From: Amycolatopsis balhimycina FH 1894
GTDB lineage: Bacteria; Actinomycetota; Actinomycetes; Mycobacteriales; Pseudonocardiaceae
Direction: 5' to 3'
Assembly (NCBI RefSeq): GCF_000384295.1
Contig: NZ_KB913037.1
Location: 6,821,533-6,885,532, forward strand
Length of the DNA stretch: 64,000 bases
Shown here: positions 7,211 through 15,393 of the stretch, one piece after another
Layout of the letters: the number at the start of each line of letters is the position of its first letter
Numbering within the stretch: the stretch's first letter is position 1
Translations under genes and position numbers: made by a program
The notes under the pieces: model-generated
The model's database searches: none
What the model was told of the DNA's origin: nothing
Seen by the model: only the letters and a program-made list of their open reading frames with translations

Positions 7211-8983
7211 ATGTCAGCCAAGTTCCTGCGCCGGGTGCTCGTCGCCGCGGCGTCGATGCTGGTGGTGTCCGGGCTCGTCGCCGCACCGGCGTCGGCCGAC
7301 CTGCAGAAGCCCTCCCAGCAGTGGCTGCGCGACAGCCAGGCCGGGTTGTTCCTGCACTGGGGCATGCGCACGTCACCCGGCTACACCAGTTGCAGCGCCT
7401 GGGAGAAGGCGATCACCGACGGCGGGTGGAGTCCCGCCTACTGGGTCAACGAGGCCAAGAAGCTGCACGCGTCGTACCTCGTGCTCGCCTCCTTCCACAG
7501 CCGCCTGGGCTACTCGCGGGCCTGGCCGTCGAAGATCCCCGGCAGCTGTACCACCAAGCGGGACTTCCTCGGCGAGCTGATCGCCGCGGCGAAACCCCAG
7601 GGCCTCAAGGTCATCCTCTACATGACCAACGACGCCCAGTGGCACGACGAGGGCGGCCACGAGTGGCTCGACTCGTCCGGCTACTCCAAGTACAAGGGCA
7701 AGGACGTCGACCTCGACAGCCAGAGCGGCTTCGGCCAGTTCAGCTACGACAACTTCTTCGAGGTCATGAAGAACTACCCCGACCTCGGCGGGTTCTGGAT
7801 CGACAACGACAACGCCTACTGGGAGTCCCACGACCTCTACCAGCAGATCTACCAGCAGCGGCCGGACTATCTGCTGAGCAACAACAACGAAGACACGCCG
7901 ATCATGGACACGATCAGCAACGAGCAGAAGACCGGCATGTCCCCGTCCTACGACTACCCGCAGGCGACGTACACGGCGATGCCGCGGCTCACCGAGGCGT
8001 GCTTCAAGCTCCCCGACAGCGGCTCGTGGTGGTACGGCGGCTCCAACTCGTCGGTGAACAAGATGCTCAACATCGGACGTCTGGTGACCAACTCGGGCTC
8101 GTCGATCAAGTCCCTGATGGCCGAGACGGCGATGGTGAACGGGAAGTTCCCGTCGAACCAGGAAGCGTTCAACAACTTCGCGAACACCTACCTGGACGCG
8201 ATCTGGGAGTCCCTCGGCGGCACCGAAGGCGCCGGGTACATGTACGGCGGCATGCAGCCGGGCTTCTGGAACGACGGCGCGCACGGCGTCATCACCATCA
8301 AGGGCGAATCGCAGTACGTCCACGTCCTGACCAAACCGTCGACGTCGACGCTGAAGATCCGCGACAACGGCTACCGCGTCCGCCGGGTGACGAACCTCCG
8401 CACCGGCGCGGCGATCGCCTTCAGCCAGGGCGGCGGCAGCCTGACCCTGACCGGGCTGTCCGGCTGGGACACCTACGACACGGTGTTCAAGGTGGAGACG
8501 TCGGGCCGTACCGGCACCTACGACCCGAAGACCGTGACGCTCAAGGCGAGCGCGTCGGCGAGTGGCCACGGTGGACAGTCCGCCAGCGACGGCGACTACC
8601 TCACCTACTTCGACAACGGCAAGACCCTGCCGGTCAACCTCGACTTCGACCTCGGCTCGGCGAAGAAGGTGCAGTACGTCGGGATCAACCAGCGCGAGGA
8701 CTCGGTCAGCTACGCCCGGTCGGACTCCGAGCAGTCCGCGCGGATCAAGGCGTACAAGGTGTTCGTCTCCAGCGACGGCAAGGACTGGGGCAGCGCGGTG
8801 AAGTCCGGGACGCTGCCGAGCCACCGCGGCGTCCAGTTCGCCGACCTCTCCGCGGTGACGGCCCGGTACGTCCGGCTGCAGGTGACCAGCACGTACGCGG
8901 CCTCGAGCGACAGCTCGCGGTACAAGCGCCTGCGGATCGACGAGACCTGGCTGGGTTCGGACTACGCGACCGCGGCCGGCTGA
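7211..8983 (+). CDS. Secreted GH29 alpha-L-fucosidase with C-terminal discoidin (F5/8C) domain
   Basis: Exo-fucosidase that removes terminal L-fucose from glycans. The ATG at 7211 follows GGAGG. A Sec signal of about 29 residues ends APASA. The GH29 barrel begins WLRDSQAGLFLHWGMRTSPG, and the probable nucleophile is the aspartate in GGFWIDNDN (near residue 198). From about residue 450 a CBM32/F5-8-type-C beta-sandwich follows (DFDLGSAKKVQYVGINQRE, then FVSSDGKDWG and ARYVRLQVTST), likely for carbohydrate binding. Length is 590 residues. The 3' end overlaps the convergent GH63-like gene by 22 bp. Confidence 0.88.
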   Translation: MSAKFLRRVLVAAASMLVVSGLVAAPASADLQKPSQQWLRDSQAGLFLHWGMRTSPGYTSCSAWEKAITDGGWSPAYWVNEAKKLHASYLVLASFHSRLGYSRAWPSKIPGSCTTKRDFLGELIAAAKPQGLKVILYMTNDAQWHDEGGHEWLDSSGYSKYKGKDVDLDSQSGFGQFSYDNFFEVMKNYPDLGGFWIDNDNAYWESHDLYQQIYQQRPDYLLSNNNEDTPIMDTISNEQKTGMSPSYDYPQATYTAMPRLTEACFKLPDSGSWWYGGSNSSVNKMLNIGRLVTNSGSSIKSLMAETAMVNGKFPSNQEAFNNFANTYLDAIWESLGGTEGAGYMYGGMQPGFWNDGAHGVITIKGESQYVHVLTKPSTSTLKIRDNGYRVRRVTNLRTGAAIAFSQGGGSLTLTGLSGWDTYDTVFKVETSGRTGTYDPKTVTLKASASASGHGGQSASDGDYLTYFDNGKTLPVNLDFDLGSAKKVQYVGINQREDSVSYARSDSEQSARIKAYKVFVSSDGKDWGSAVKSGTLPSHRGVQFADLSAVTARYVRLQVTSTYAASSDSSRYKRLRIDETWLGSDYATAAG

Positions 8984-10206
8984 GCGAGGAGGTCGACGGT
9001 CAGGGCCGCGGTCCAGCTGAAGGACCGCGTGCCGTGGCCGGCGCCGGTCAGCGGGTCGCAGTACTCGGCGAAGTCCGTCCGGGCCGCTGTGTCGGCGAGG
9101 TCGTCCGCCAGCCGTGAGGCGAGGGCGTGCTCGCCGTGCCGCAGCAGGCCCTGGCGGACCAGCCAGCCGACGTTGAACCACGACGGCCCGCGCCAGTAGC
9201 GGCCCGGGTCGAAGTCCGGGGCCGTCAGGTCGTAGCTCGGGACGCCGTGCACCCGGCCGAGCCGGAAGCGCGGGCCGGTCGCCGTCGCCAGCAGGGCGGG
9301 GGCGACCGCCAGGTCCGGCAGCACCAGCGGCAGCAGGCCCGCGCACGTGTACTCGGGGGTCAGCGCGCCGGTCCGGACGTTCCGGGCGAAGAACCAGCCG
9401 GAAGTGCTGTCCCACAACGTGTCCTGCAACGCCTTCGCGACGCGTGCCGCGGCCTCGCGATGGGCGGCGGCGGCCGCCGGCAGGCCGAGGATCGCGGCGA
9501 TCTCGGCCAGCGCCAGCTCGGCGTCGGCCAGCAAGGCGTTGAAGCCCGGGTCCTCCACGACGAAATCGCCGAAGTCCCGGTAGCCGCTGTCCCGGTAGTC
9601 CGCGGCGAGCCGCACGTACCGGCCGTAGTCGTCGTCGCTCGGCCGGTCCGCGGCGGCGCCGTGCTGCAGGTCGCGGCGGACGAACCCGGTCGACGGCGTG
9701 ACGGCCGACAGCGGCCCGTCCCACGCCGGGCTGTTGTCCATCCCCGACTCCCACGGGTGCACGATCGCCACGAGCCCGCGCCCGCCCGCGTCGCGCTGGG
9801 TCCGCAGGTACTCGTGCCAGGCCCGCAGCTTCGGGTACAGCGTCGCGAGGAACACGTGGTCGGGTTCGGCCTCGTGCACGGCCAGCACCGCCCGTGCGTG
9901 CACCGGCGGCTGGATGAGGCCCGACGTCCGTCCGGCGTGCCAGAAGGACGGGCCGGGGAAGTACGCCTCGGGCGGGGTGTCCGGGTTGAAGAGGATGTGC
10001 GGCACGCGGCCGTCGCGCCACTGGGCGGAGAACAGGGTCAGCAGCTCACGCCGCGCGCGCTCGGGGGCCAGGTGGCGCAGGCCGAACGCGATGAAGGCGG
10101 AGTCCCAGCTCCACTGGTGGGGGTAGAGCCCCCGCGAAGGCACGGTCGACGAGCCGAGCCAGTTGCCCGCCAGGACGTCGGCGGCGCGCCCCCATGTTAC
10201 GTTCAT
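8962..10206 (-). CDS. GH63/MGH1-like glycoside hydrolase
   Basis: Cytoplasmic (alpha/alpha)6 glycosidase of the GH63 type, related to glucosylglycerate/mannosylglycerate hydrolases. Signature segments are LYPHQWSWDSAFIAFGLRHL, HPWESGMDNSPAWDG (the catalytic acid region), and C-terminal FSWTAALTVDLL. There is no signal peptide. The 414 residues cover a bare catalytic domain. The ATG at 10206 lacks an SD but sits 6 nt after a TAGATT box with a consensus -35, so its mRNA is probably leaderless. It is divergent from a ROK repressor only 33 bp away, which probably controls it. The substrate is not deducible. Confidence 0.82.
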   Translation of the reverse strand: MNVTWGRAADVLAGNWLGSSTVPSRGLYPHQWSWDSAFIAFGLRHLAPERARRELLTLFSAQWRDGRVPHILFNPDTPPEAYFPGPSFWHAGRTSGLIQPPVHARAVLAVHEAEPDHVFLATLYPKLRAWHEYLRTQRDAGGRGLVAIVHPWESGMDNSPAWDGPLSAVTPSTGFVRRDLQHGAAADRPSDDDYGRYVRLAADYRDSGYRDFGDFVVEDPGFNALLADAELALAEIAAILGLPAAAAAHREAAARVAKALQDTLWDSTSGWFFARNVRTGALTPEYTCAGLLPLVLPDLAVAPALLATATGPRFRLGRVHGVPSYDLTAPDFDPGRYWRGPSWFNVGWLVRQGLLRHGEHALASRLADDLADTAARTDFAEYCDPLTGAGHGTRSFSWTAALTVDLLAQPAAVA

Positions 10207-10240
10207 ATGTCCAATCTATCTCCAACTTATGTCTTGTCAA
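10207..10240 (-). promoter_or_regulatory. Consensus leaderless promoter of the GH63-like gene, probable ROK operator
   Basis: On the minus strand TTGACA (10235-10240), a 16-bp spacer, and TAGATT (10213-10218) place the transcription start on the A of the ATG at 10206. The stretch contains two TATGTC repeats (about 10207 and 10228) and is strikingly A/T-rich. The -35 overlaps the upstream ATG candidate of the ROK gene, so repressor binding would block both promoters. Confidence 0.65.
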
Positions 10241-11439
10241 TGAGCAAAAGAGGCTGGATGACGACGCCGACCAGTGCCGGGGAGCTGCTGCGACTGGTCC
10301 GTACGGGTGAGGCGACCACGCGGAAGGCGCTCCAGACGCGCAGCGGGCTGTCGCGCTCGACGCTGACCGCGCGTCTCGAGCAGCTCCAGTCGGCGGGCCT
10401 GCTCGCCGAGGGAGGCCAGGAGGACTCGACCGGCGGCCGTCCCGCGCGGCAGCTGCGGTTCGACGACCGGCACGCCGTGGTCCTCGCCGCGAGCATCGAC
10501 ACGACGCACGCCGAGGCCGCGCTCACCGACCTGGCGGGACGGCGGCTGGCGCACCGCGCGGGCGCCCTGCGCGTCGCCGACGGCCCGGAGCCCGTGCTCG
10601 GCCGGATCGCGGAGTGGTTCGCGGCGATGCTGGCCGAGGCAGACCGGCCGGTCTGCGGCGTGGGCGTCTCCGTGCCGGGCCCGGTCGAGGGCAACCGCGT
10701 CAAGCAGCCGCCGATCATGCCCGGCTGGGACGGCTACGCGATCGACGCTCACCTCGGCGCCCGCTTCGGCGTCCCGGTGCTGGCCGACAACGACGCGAAC
10801 CTGATGGCGCTCGGCGAGCACCGTGCCCGGTACCCGGACACGGCCGCGCTGGTCGTGGTCAAGGTGTCCACCGGGATCGGCGCCGGGCTGGTCCTCGGCG
10901 GCGAGGTGTACCGCGGTGTCGACGGCGGGGCGGGCGACATCGGGCACATCCGGCTGCCCGGGTATCCCGAAGCCCGCTGCGCGTGCGGTTCGCTCGGCTG
11001 CCTCGCGGCCGTCGCCGGCGGTGGCGCGCTGGCCGCGCGCCTGACGGAGCTGGGCCTGCCGACGACGTCGGGCTCGGGGGTCCGCGACCGCATCGTGGCC
11101 GGCGAACCGGCCGCGGTGCGGCTCGCCGAGTTCGCCGGCCGCGAGGTGGGGGAGGTGCTCGCCACCCTGGTCTGCGTGGTCAACCCCGGGGTGCTGGTGA
11201 TCGCCGGCGACCTCGCCGAGCCGCACTTCGTGGCCGGCGTCCGCGAGGTGCTCTACCGGCGGGCGCTGCCGCGCGCGACGCAGAGCCTGCGCGTCGAAAT
11301 CGGCGGCCGCGGCGAAGCGATCGGCGGGGCGGTCACCATGGTGGTGGAGGCGGTGTTCGCGCCGGCCGCCGTGGACAGCCGCCTGGCTGGGGTCACTGTT
11401 CCGACTGTCCCGAGTGGACGGAGCGACCGACTTTCGTAG
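10240..11439 (+). CDS. ROK family transcriptional repressor
   Basis: Sugar-responsive repressor: an N-terminal winged helix (TTRKALQTRSGLSRSTLTAR) followed by a ROK kinase-like domain. That domain has GVSVPGPVEG, LADNDANLMALGEH, a glycine-rich KVSTGIGAGLVLGG, and the zinc motif CACGSLGCL. The last motif has Leu where ROK proteins often have Glu. Possible starts are ATGs at 10207, 10240 and 10258. I use 10240 because the first would lie in the divergent promoter. About 399 residues. Given its location it most likely represses the adjacent GH63-like gene, and perhaps the wider glycosidase block, until a sugar binds. Confidence 0.87.
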   Translation: MSKRGWMTTPTSAGELLRLVRTGEATTRKALQTRSGLSRSTLTARLEQLQSAGLLAEGGQEDSTGGRPARQLRFDDRHAVVLAASIDTTHAEAALTDLAGRRLAHRAGALRVADGPEPVLGRIAEWFAAMLAEADRPVCGVGVSVPGPVEGNRVKQPPIMPGWDGYAIDAHLGARFGVPVLADNDANLMALGEHRARYPDTAALVVVKVSTGIGAGLVLGGEVYRGVDGGAGDIGHIRLPGYPEARCACGSLGCLAAVAGGGALAARLTELGLPTTSGSGVRDRIVAGEPAAVRLAEFAGREVGEVLATLVCVVNPGVLVIAGDLAEPHFVAGVREVLYRRALPRATQSLRVEIGGRGEAIGGAVTMVVEAVFAPAAVDSRLAGVTVPTVPSGRSDRLS

Positions 11440-11671
11440 GTGGCGTCGGCCGGTCTCGCTTGTTCCGCAATACGGGAGCGAACCGGACGTATCGTACATC
11501 GAGGATTATTCCTCGCATTTTCCGTGTGACAAACCGGATTTCCGTACCACCGGTGAATATGCGTCGAGATAACGGTTCCGCAAGTACTTCCCCGCGAGCG
11601 GAACGCCGTTCTAGTCTCACCCGGTGTTCCAGGCCCGTTTTCTGGGGGCCGCATTCGAGAGGGAGATTTCT

Positions 11672-13603
11672 GTGCGAAGAAGCTCCACCCTGCTCCTTTC
11701 GCTCGCGGTGGTGGGTGGCCTCACCGCCGCCCTGCCGGCGACGGCGTCGGCGCAGGGGCGTCAGGACATTCCGCAGTCGCACCCGTTGTGGGCGAACGCG
11801 CAGGCGAAGGTCGCCGACACCGCGCCCGCGGCGAAGCTGAGCTTCCGGGTTTACCTGAACCAGCGCGACAACGCCGGTGCCGAGGCGCTGGCCCAGGCCG
11901 TTTCCGACCCGGACAGCCCGACCTACCGGCAATTCCTGAACCCCGATCAGGTGCGTGACCGGTTCGCCGCCAGTGACGCGACCGTGAACGCCGTGAAGTC
12001 GTGGCTGACCGGCAACGGCTTCAGCATCGGCGAGGTGCCGTCGAACCGCGCCTACGTCGAAGCCACCGGCACCGCCGGCCAGACGGAGCAGGCGTTCGCC
12101 GTCGACCTGGGCAAGTACCGGGTCAAGGGCCAGACGCTGCGTGCCGCCGACAAGAACCTGTCGGTGCCCGCGAACCTGGCCGGCGACGTGCTCGGCGTCG
12201 TCGGCGTCGACCAGGCGACCAACCTGTTCAAGCCGGACCACGCGACCGGCTCGGGTACGCCGTCGGACGTCCCGCCCGGCCCCGGGTTCCGCAACGCGCG
12301 GCCGTGCAGTGCCTACTACGGCGAGAAGATCGACACCACCGATCCCGCCTACAACGGCAAGCAGCTGCCGTACGCGCCCTGCGGCTACACCCCGGCGCAG
12401 CTGCGTTCGGCCTACGGCGTCGACAAGGTCGGCGCCGACGGCAAGGGCACCACGATCGCCATCGTGGACGCGTTCGCCTCGCCGACCATCTACTCGGACG
12501 CGAGCACGTACGCGAAGAAGAACGACCCGCAGCACCCGCTGAAGCAGAGCCAGTTCAAGCAGCACGTCTTCCCGGCGAACCCGGTCCTCGAGCCGCCGGA
12601 CCAGTGCGACGCGGCGGGCTGGTACGGCGAGGAGACCCTCGACGTCGAGGCCGCCCACGGTCTCGCGCCGGGCGCCGACATCCTGTACGTCGGCGGGGAG
12701 TCCTGCGAGGACAACGCCCTCGACGTGGCGCTGAACTACGTGATCGCCGGCCACAAGGCCGACATCGTGTCGAACTCCTACGGCGACACCGGCGAGGACA
12801 TCCCGGCCGACGAGGTCAAGGTGTTCAACCAGATCTCGCTGCAGGCGGTGCTCGAAGGCATCGGCGTCTACTTCTCCTCGGGCGACAACGGTGACGAGGT
12901 CGCGCGCCTCGGCACGCCGTCGCCGGACTTCTCCGCCTCCGCGCCGTGGATCACCGCGGTCGGCGGCACGTCCATCGCGATCGGCAAGGACGGCAAGCGG
13001 ATCTTCGAGACCGGCTGGGAGACCAGCAAGTCGCTGCTGACCAACGGCGTCTACGGCCCGGCCAACTACACCAGCGGTTCCGGTGGTGGCACGAGCCGGC
13101 TGTTCCCGCAGCCCTTCTACCAGAAGGGCGTCGTGCCGGACGCGCTGGCGAAGAAGAACCAGACCGGCAACAACAAGGGCCGCGTCGTCCCGGACATCTC
13201 CGCGGTCGGCGACCCGAACACCGGCTTCCTGGTCGGCCAGACGCAGACCTTCCCGGACGGCGCCTACTACGACCAGTACCGGATCGGCGGCACGAGCCTC
13301 GCGTCGCCGGTGTTCGCCGGCATCATGGCGGTGGCCGACAGCTTCGACCACTTCCACCACGGCTTCATCAACCCCGTGATCTACAAGCTGACCTCCCGTA
13401 CCCCGGCGATCAGCGACGTGAAGCACGTGGACGCCGCCGTGGCTCGTGTCGACTACGCGAACGCCGTCGACGCTTCGGCCGGCCTGCTCCACTCGGTCCG
13501 CACCCTGGACTACCAGGGCCTGACCATCCACACCACCCCCGGCTACGACGACGTGACCGGCCTCGGCACGCCCAACGGCTGGCTGTTCCTGCTGCTCGTC
13601 TAG
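11672..13603 (+). CDS. Secreted S53 (sedolisin/kumamolisin-like) serine-carboxyl protease
   Basis: Extracellular acid protease made as a pre-pro-enzyme. The GTG at 11672 has the SD GAGGGAG. A Sec signal ends TASA (about residue 26). A pro-domain (about residues 35-190) contains the activation fold FLNPDQVRDRF. The catalytic set is visible: Glu320 and Asp324 in YGEETLDVE, Asp405 in SSGDNG, and Ser542 in GGTSLASP. The C-terminal DDVTGLGTPNGW is the calcium-site loop. Total 643 residues, normal for the family. A TAGTCT -10-like box lies at 11612-11617. It may release peptides alongside the neighbouring glycosidases. Confidence 0.92.
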   Translation: MRRSSTLLLSLAVVGGLTAALPATASAQGRQDIPQSHPLWANAQAKVADTAPAAKLSFRVYLNQRDNAGAEALAQAVSDPDSPTYRQFLNPDQVRDRFAASDATVNAVKSWLTGNGFSIGEVPSNRAYVEATGTAGQTEQAFAVDLGKYRVKGQTLRAADKNLSVPANLAGDVLGVVGVDQATNLFKPDHATGSGTPSDVPPGPGFRNARPCSAYYGEKIDTTDPAYNGKQLPYAPCGYTPAQLRSAYGVDKVGADGKGTTIAIVDAFASPTIYSDASTYAKKNDPQHPLKQSQFKQHVFPANPVLEPPDQCDAAGWYGEETLDVEAAHGLAPGADILYVGGESCEDNALDVALNYVIAGHKADIVSNSYGDTGEDIPADEVKVFNQISLQAVLEGIGVYFSSGDNGDEVARLGTPSPDFSASAPWITAVGGTSIAIGKDGKRIFETGWETSKSLLTNGVYGPANYTSGSGGGTSRLFPQPFYQKGVVPDALAKKNQTGNNKGRVVPDISAVGDPNTGFLVGQTQTFPDGAYYDQYRIGGTSLASPVFAGIMAVADSFDHFHHGFINPVIYKLTSRTPAISDVKHVDAAVARVDYANAVDASAGLLHSVRTLDYQGLTIHTTPGYDDVTGLGTPNGWLFLLLV

Positions 13604-13621
13604 TCCCAAGTAGTCCCAAGT

Positions 13622-13672
13622 CCGTGAAGGCCACCTTCAGGAACTACAAGTTCCTGAAGGTGGCCTTCACGG
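13622..13672. repeat. Perfect 24-bp hairpin between convergent genes (terminator-like)
   Basis: Arms 13622-13645 (CCGTGAAGGCCACCTTCAGG, then AACT) and 13649-13672 are perfect complements around an ACA loop. It separates the S53 protease and the histidine kinase and contains the kinase stop codon (13667-13669). Probably a bidirectional terminator. The sequence resembles recurrent intergenic palindromes I associate with Amycolatopsis. Confidence 0.75.
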
Positions 13673-15223
13673 CTTTCCGGCCAGGGGGATCACCGCGCAC
13701 ACGGTGGTGCCGTCCGGGCCGCTTCGCACCCCGAGCTCGCCGCCGAGGGCCTGGACCCGGTCGCGCAGCCCGGCGAGTCCCGTGCCGCCCTCGACGTCCG
13801 CGCCGCCCGCGCCCCGGTCCGTCACCTCCACCCGCAGCTCGGCGCCCGCCACCGCGATCCGGACGTCGACGCGGTCGGTCTGGGCGTGCTTGAGGGCGTT
13901 CGTCAACGCCTCCGACGTCACGAAGTACGCCGTCGCCTCCACCGCCGCGTCGAGGCGCGGCACGGTGCCGACCGACAGCCCCACCTCCATCGGGATGCGG
14001 GCGGCCAGCGACCGGACCGCCGCGGCCAGGCCCGCTTCGGTGAGGATCGCCGGCCGGATGCCGCGCGCCAGCTCCCGCAGTTCGGTGATCGCCGTCTGCA
14101 GCTCGTCGACCGCGCCGCCGATCAGGGCCCGGACCTCGGTGGGCAGCTCGGCGCCGTACCGGCGGTCCGCCAGCCGCAGCAGCAGCACGACGCTGACCAG
14201 CCGCTGCTGGGCGCCGTCGTGCAGGTCCCGCTCCAGACGGCGGCGCTCCTCGTCGCCCGCCGCGACCAGCCGCGCCCGCGACGCCCGCACCTCGGCCAGC
14301 CGCTGCTCCAGCTCGGCGGTGAGCCGCTGGTTGTCCAGCACCAGCCCGGCCGCGGCGTCGAGCGCGTCGATCGACCGGCTGTCCTTCCACACCTCGTCGT
14401 CCTGCACCAGCGCGGCCAGCCCGGTGCCGTCGCGTTCCAGCAGCAGCCGGAGCATCTCGGCGTTGCCGACCCGGGCGCGCAGCACCCCGAACAGGAACGC
14501 CAGGGGCCACAGGCAGAACAGGATCCGGTACGCCTGCAGCAGCGGCTCGGAAAGCGGGTTCCCGTCGCCGAGTGCCGTGCCCACGCCGGACGTCAGCGCG
14601 CCGGACAACGCGATGGCGATCACCGGCGACAGCAGCCGCCGCTGCGGCAGCCGCCCGGTCAGCCACCGGTAGAGCAGCACGACGACCACACCGGCGCTGG
14701 TCGCCGTCGCGACGAAGTCCAGCACGCGGTGGGCGAAGGCGCCATCGGCCGCGGCGGACGAGATCGCCACCAGGTTGCGCGGGTCGTCGTCGGCCAGCAG
14801 GCCGGCCACGCCCGAGCCGAGTACCACCAGGTAGGCCGCGGCCACGAGCAGGCGTTCCCACCGCGACCGGAGCCGTCCGTGCGGGAACGCGAGCACGAGG
14901 TGCGCGATCACCGGGCTGGACGCGGCGCGCAGCGGTACGGCGATCGTGTACAGCAGCGGGTTCCGCGTGAACTGCAGGTCTTCGAGGAACAGCGCGAGGC
15001 CGACGAGCGCGATGAGCACGCCGATCGGGTTCGCCGGCCGTCGCACGTGCGCGACCGCGCCCGCGAGCAGGAACAGGAACCCGGTCGTGGTGCTGAGCGC
15101 GGTGTCGAGCGCGGAGTGGGTGCCCTCGGCCGCCTTCAGCGTCAGCGCGGTGACGCCGAGCGCGAAACCGGCGGTCAGCAGGCCGGTCATCACGAGTGTC
15201 CGGGGGTGCTGCACCGCAACCAC
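13667..15223 (-). CDS. Orphan NarL-type sensor histidine kinase
   Basis: Membrane-bound sensor kinase. The N-terminal half holds about eight to nine hydrophobic segments (for example VMTGLLTAGFALGVTAL). It is followed by a short coiled region, a HisKA_3 phospho-acceptor helix (RRRLERDLHDGAQQRL) and a HATPase_c domain (ALTNALKHA, GGTGLAGLRDRVQALGG). The GTG start at 15223 has GGGAGG about 6 nt upstream; an upstream ATG at 15304 is possible but lacks support. No response regulator gene is adjacent, although this class is usually paired. The signal is unknown. Confidence 0.85.
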   Translation of the reverse strand: MVAVQHPRTLVMTGLLTAGFALGVTALTLKAAEGTHSALDTALSTTTGFLFLLAGAVAHVRRPANPIGVLIALVGLALFLEDLQFTRNPLLYTIAVPLRAASSPVIAHLVLAFPHGRLRSRWERLLVAAAYLVVLGSGVAGLLADDDPRNLVAISSAAADGAFAHRVLDFVATATSAGVVVVLLYRWLTGRLPQRRLLSPVIAIALSGALTSGVGTALGDGNPLSEPLLQAYRILFCLWPLAFLFGVLRARVGNAEMLRLLLERDGTGLAALVQDDEVWKDSRSIDALDAAAGLVLDNQRLTAELEQRLAEVRASRARLVAAGDEERRRLERDLHDGAQQRLVSVVLLLRLADRRYGAELPTEVRALIGGAVDELQTAITELRELARGIRPAILTEAGLAAAVRSLAARIPMEVGLSVGTVPRLDAAVEATAYFVTSEALTNALKHAQTDRVDVRIAVAGAELRVEVTDRGAGGADVEGGTGLAGLRDRVQALGGELGVRSGPDGTTVCAVIPLAGKP

Positions 15224-15393
15224 GCAACCCCTCCCGGTGTGCTTCGCGGACGCGCGCTCGGGCAGCCGGGTGGCACCTGGCGGGATCGGGCGGCGTTCCG
15301 GCAACGGCTAACCATGATTCGCCCGTTCGGGCCGTCGCGTTACACCGGGCGGCCGCGCTTTAGGGTGAACAGGGTTCGGACGGGAGGCAGGAC

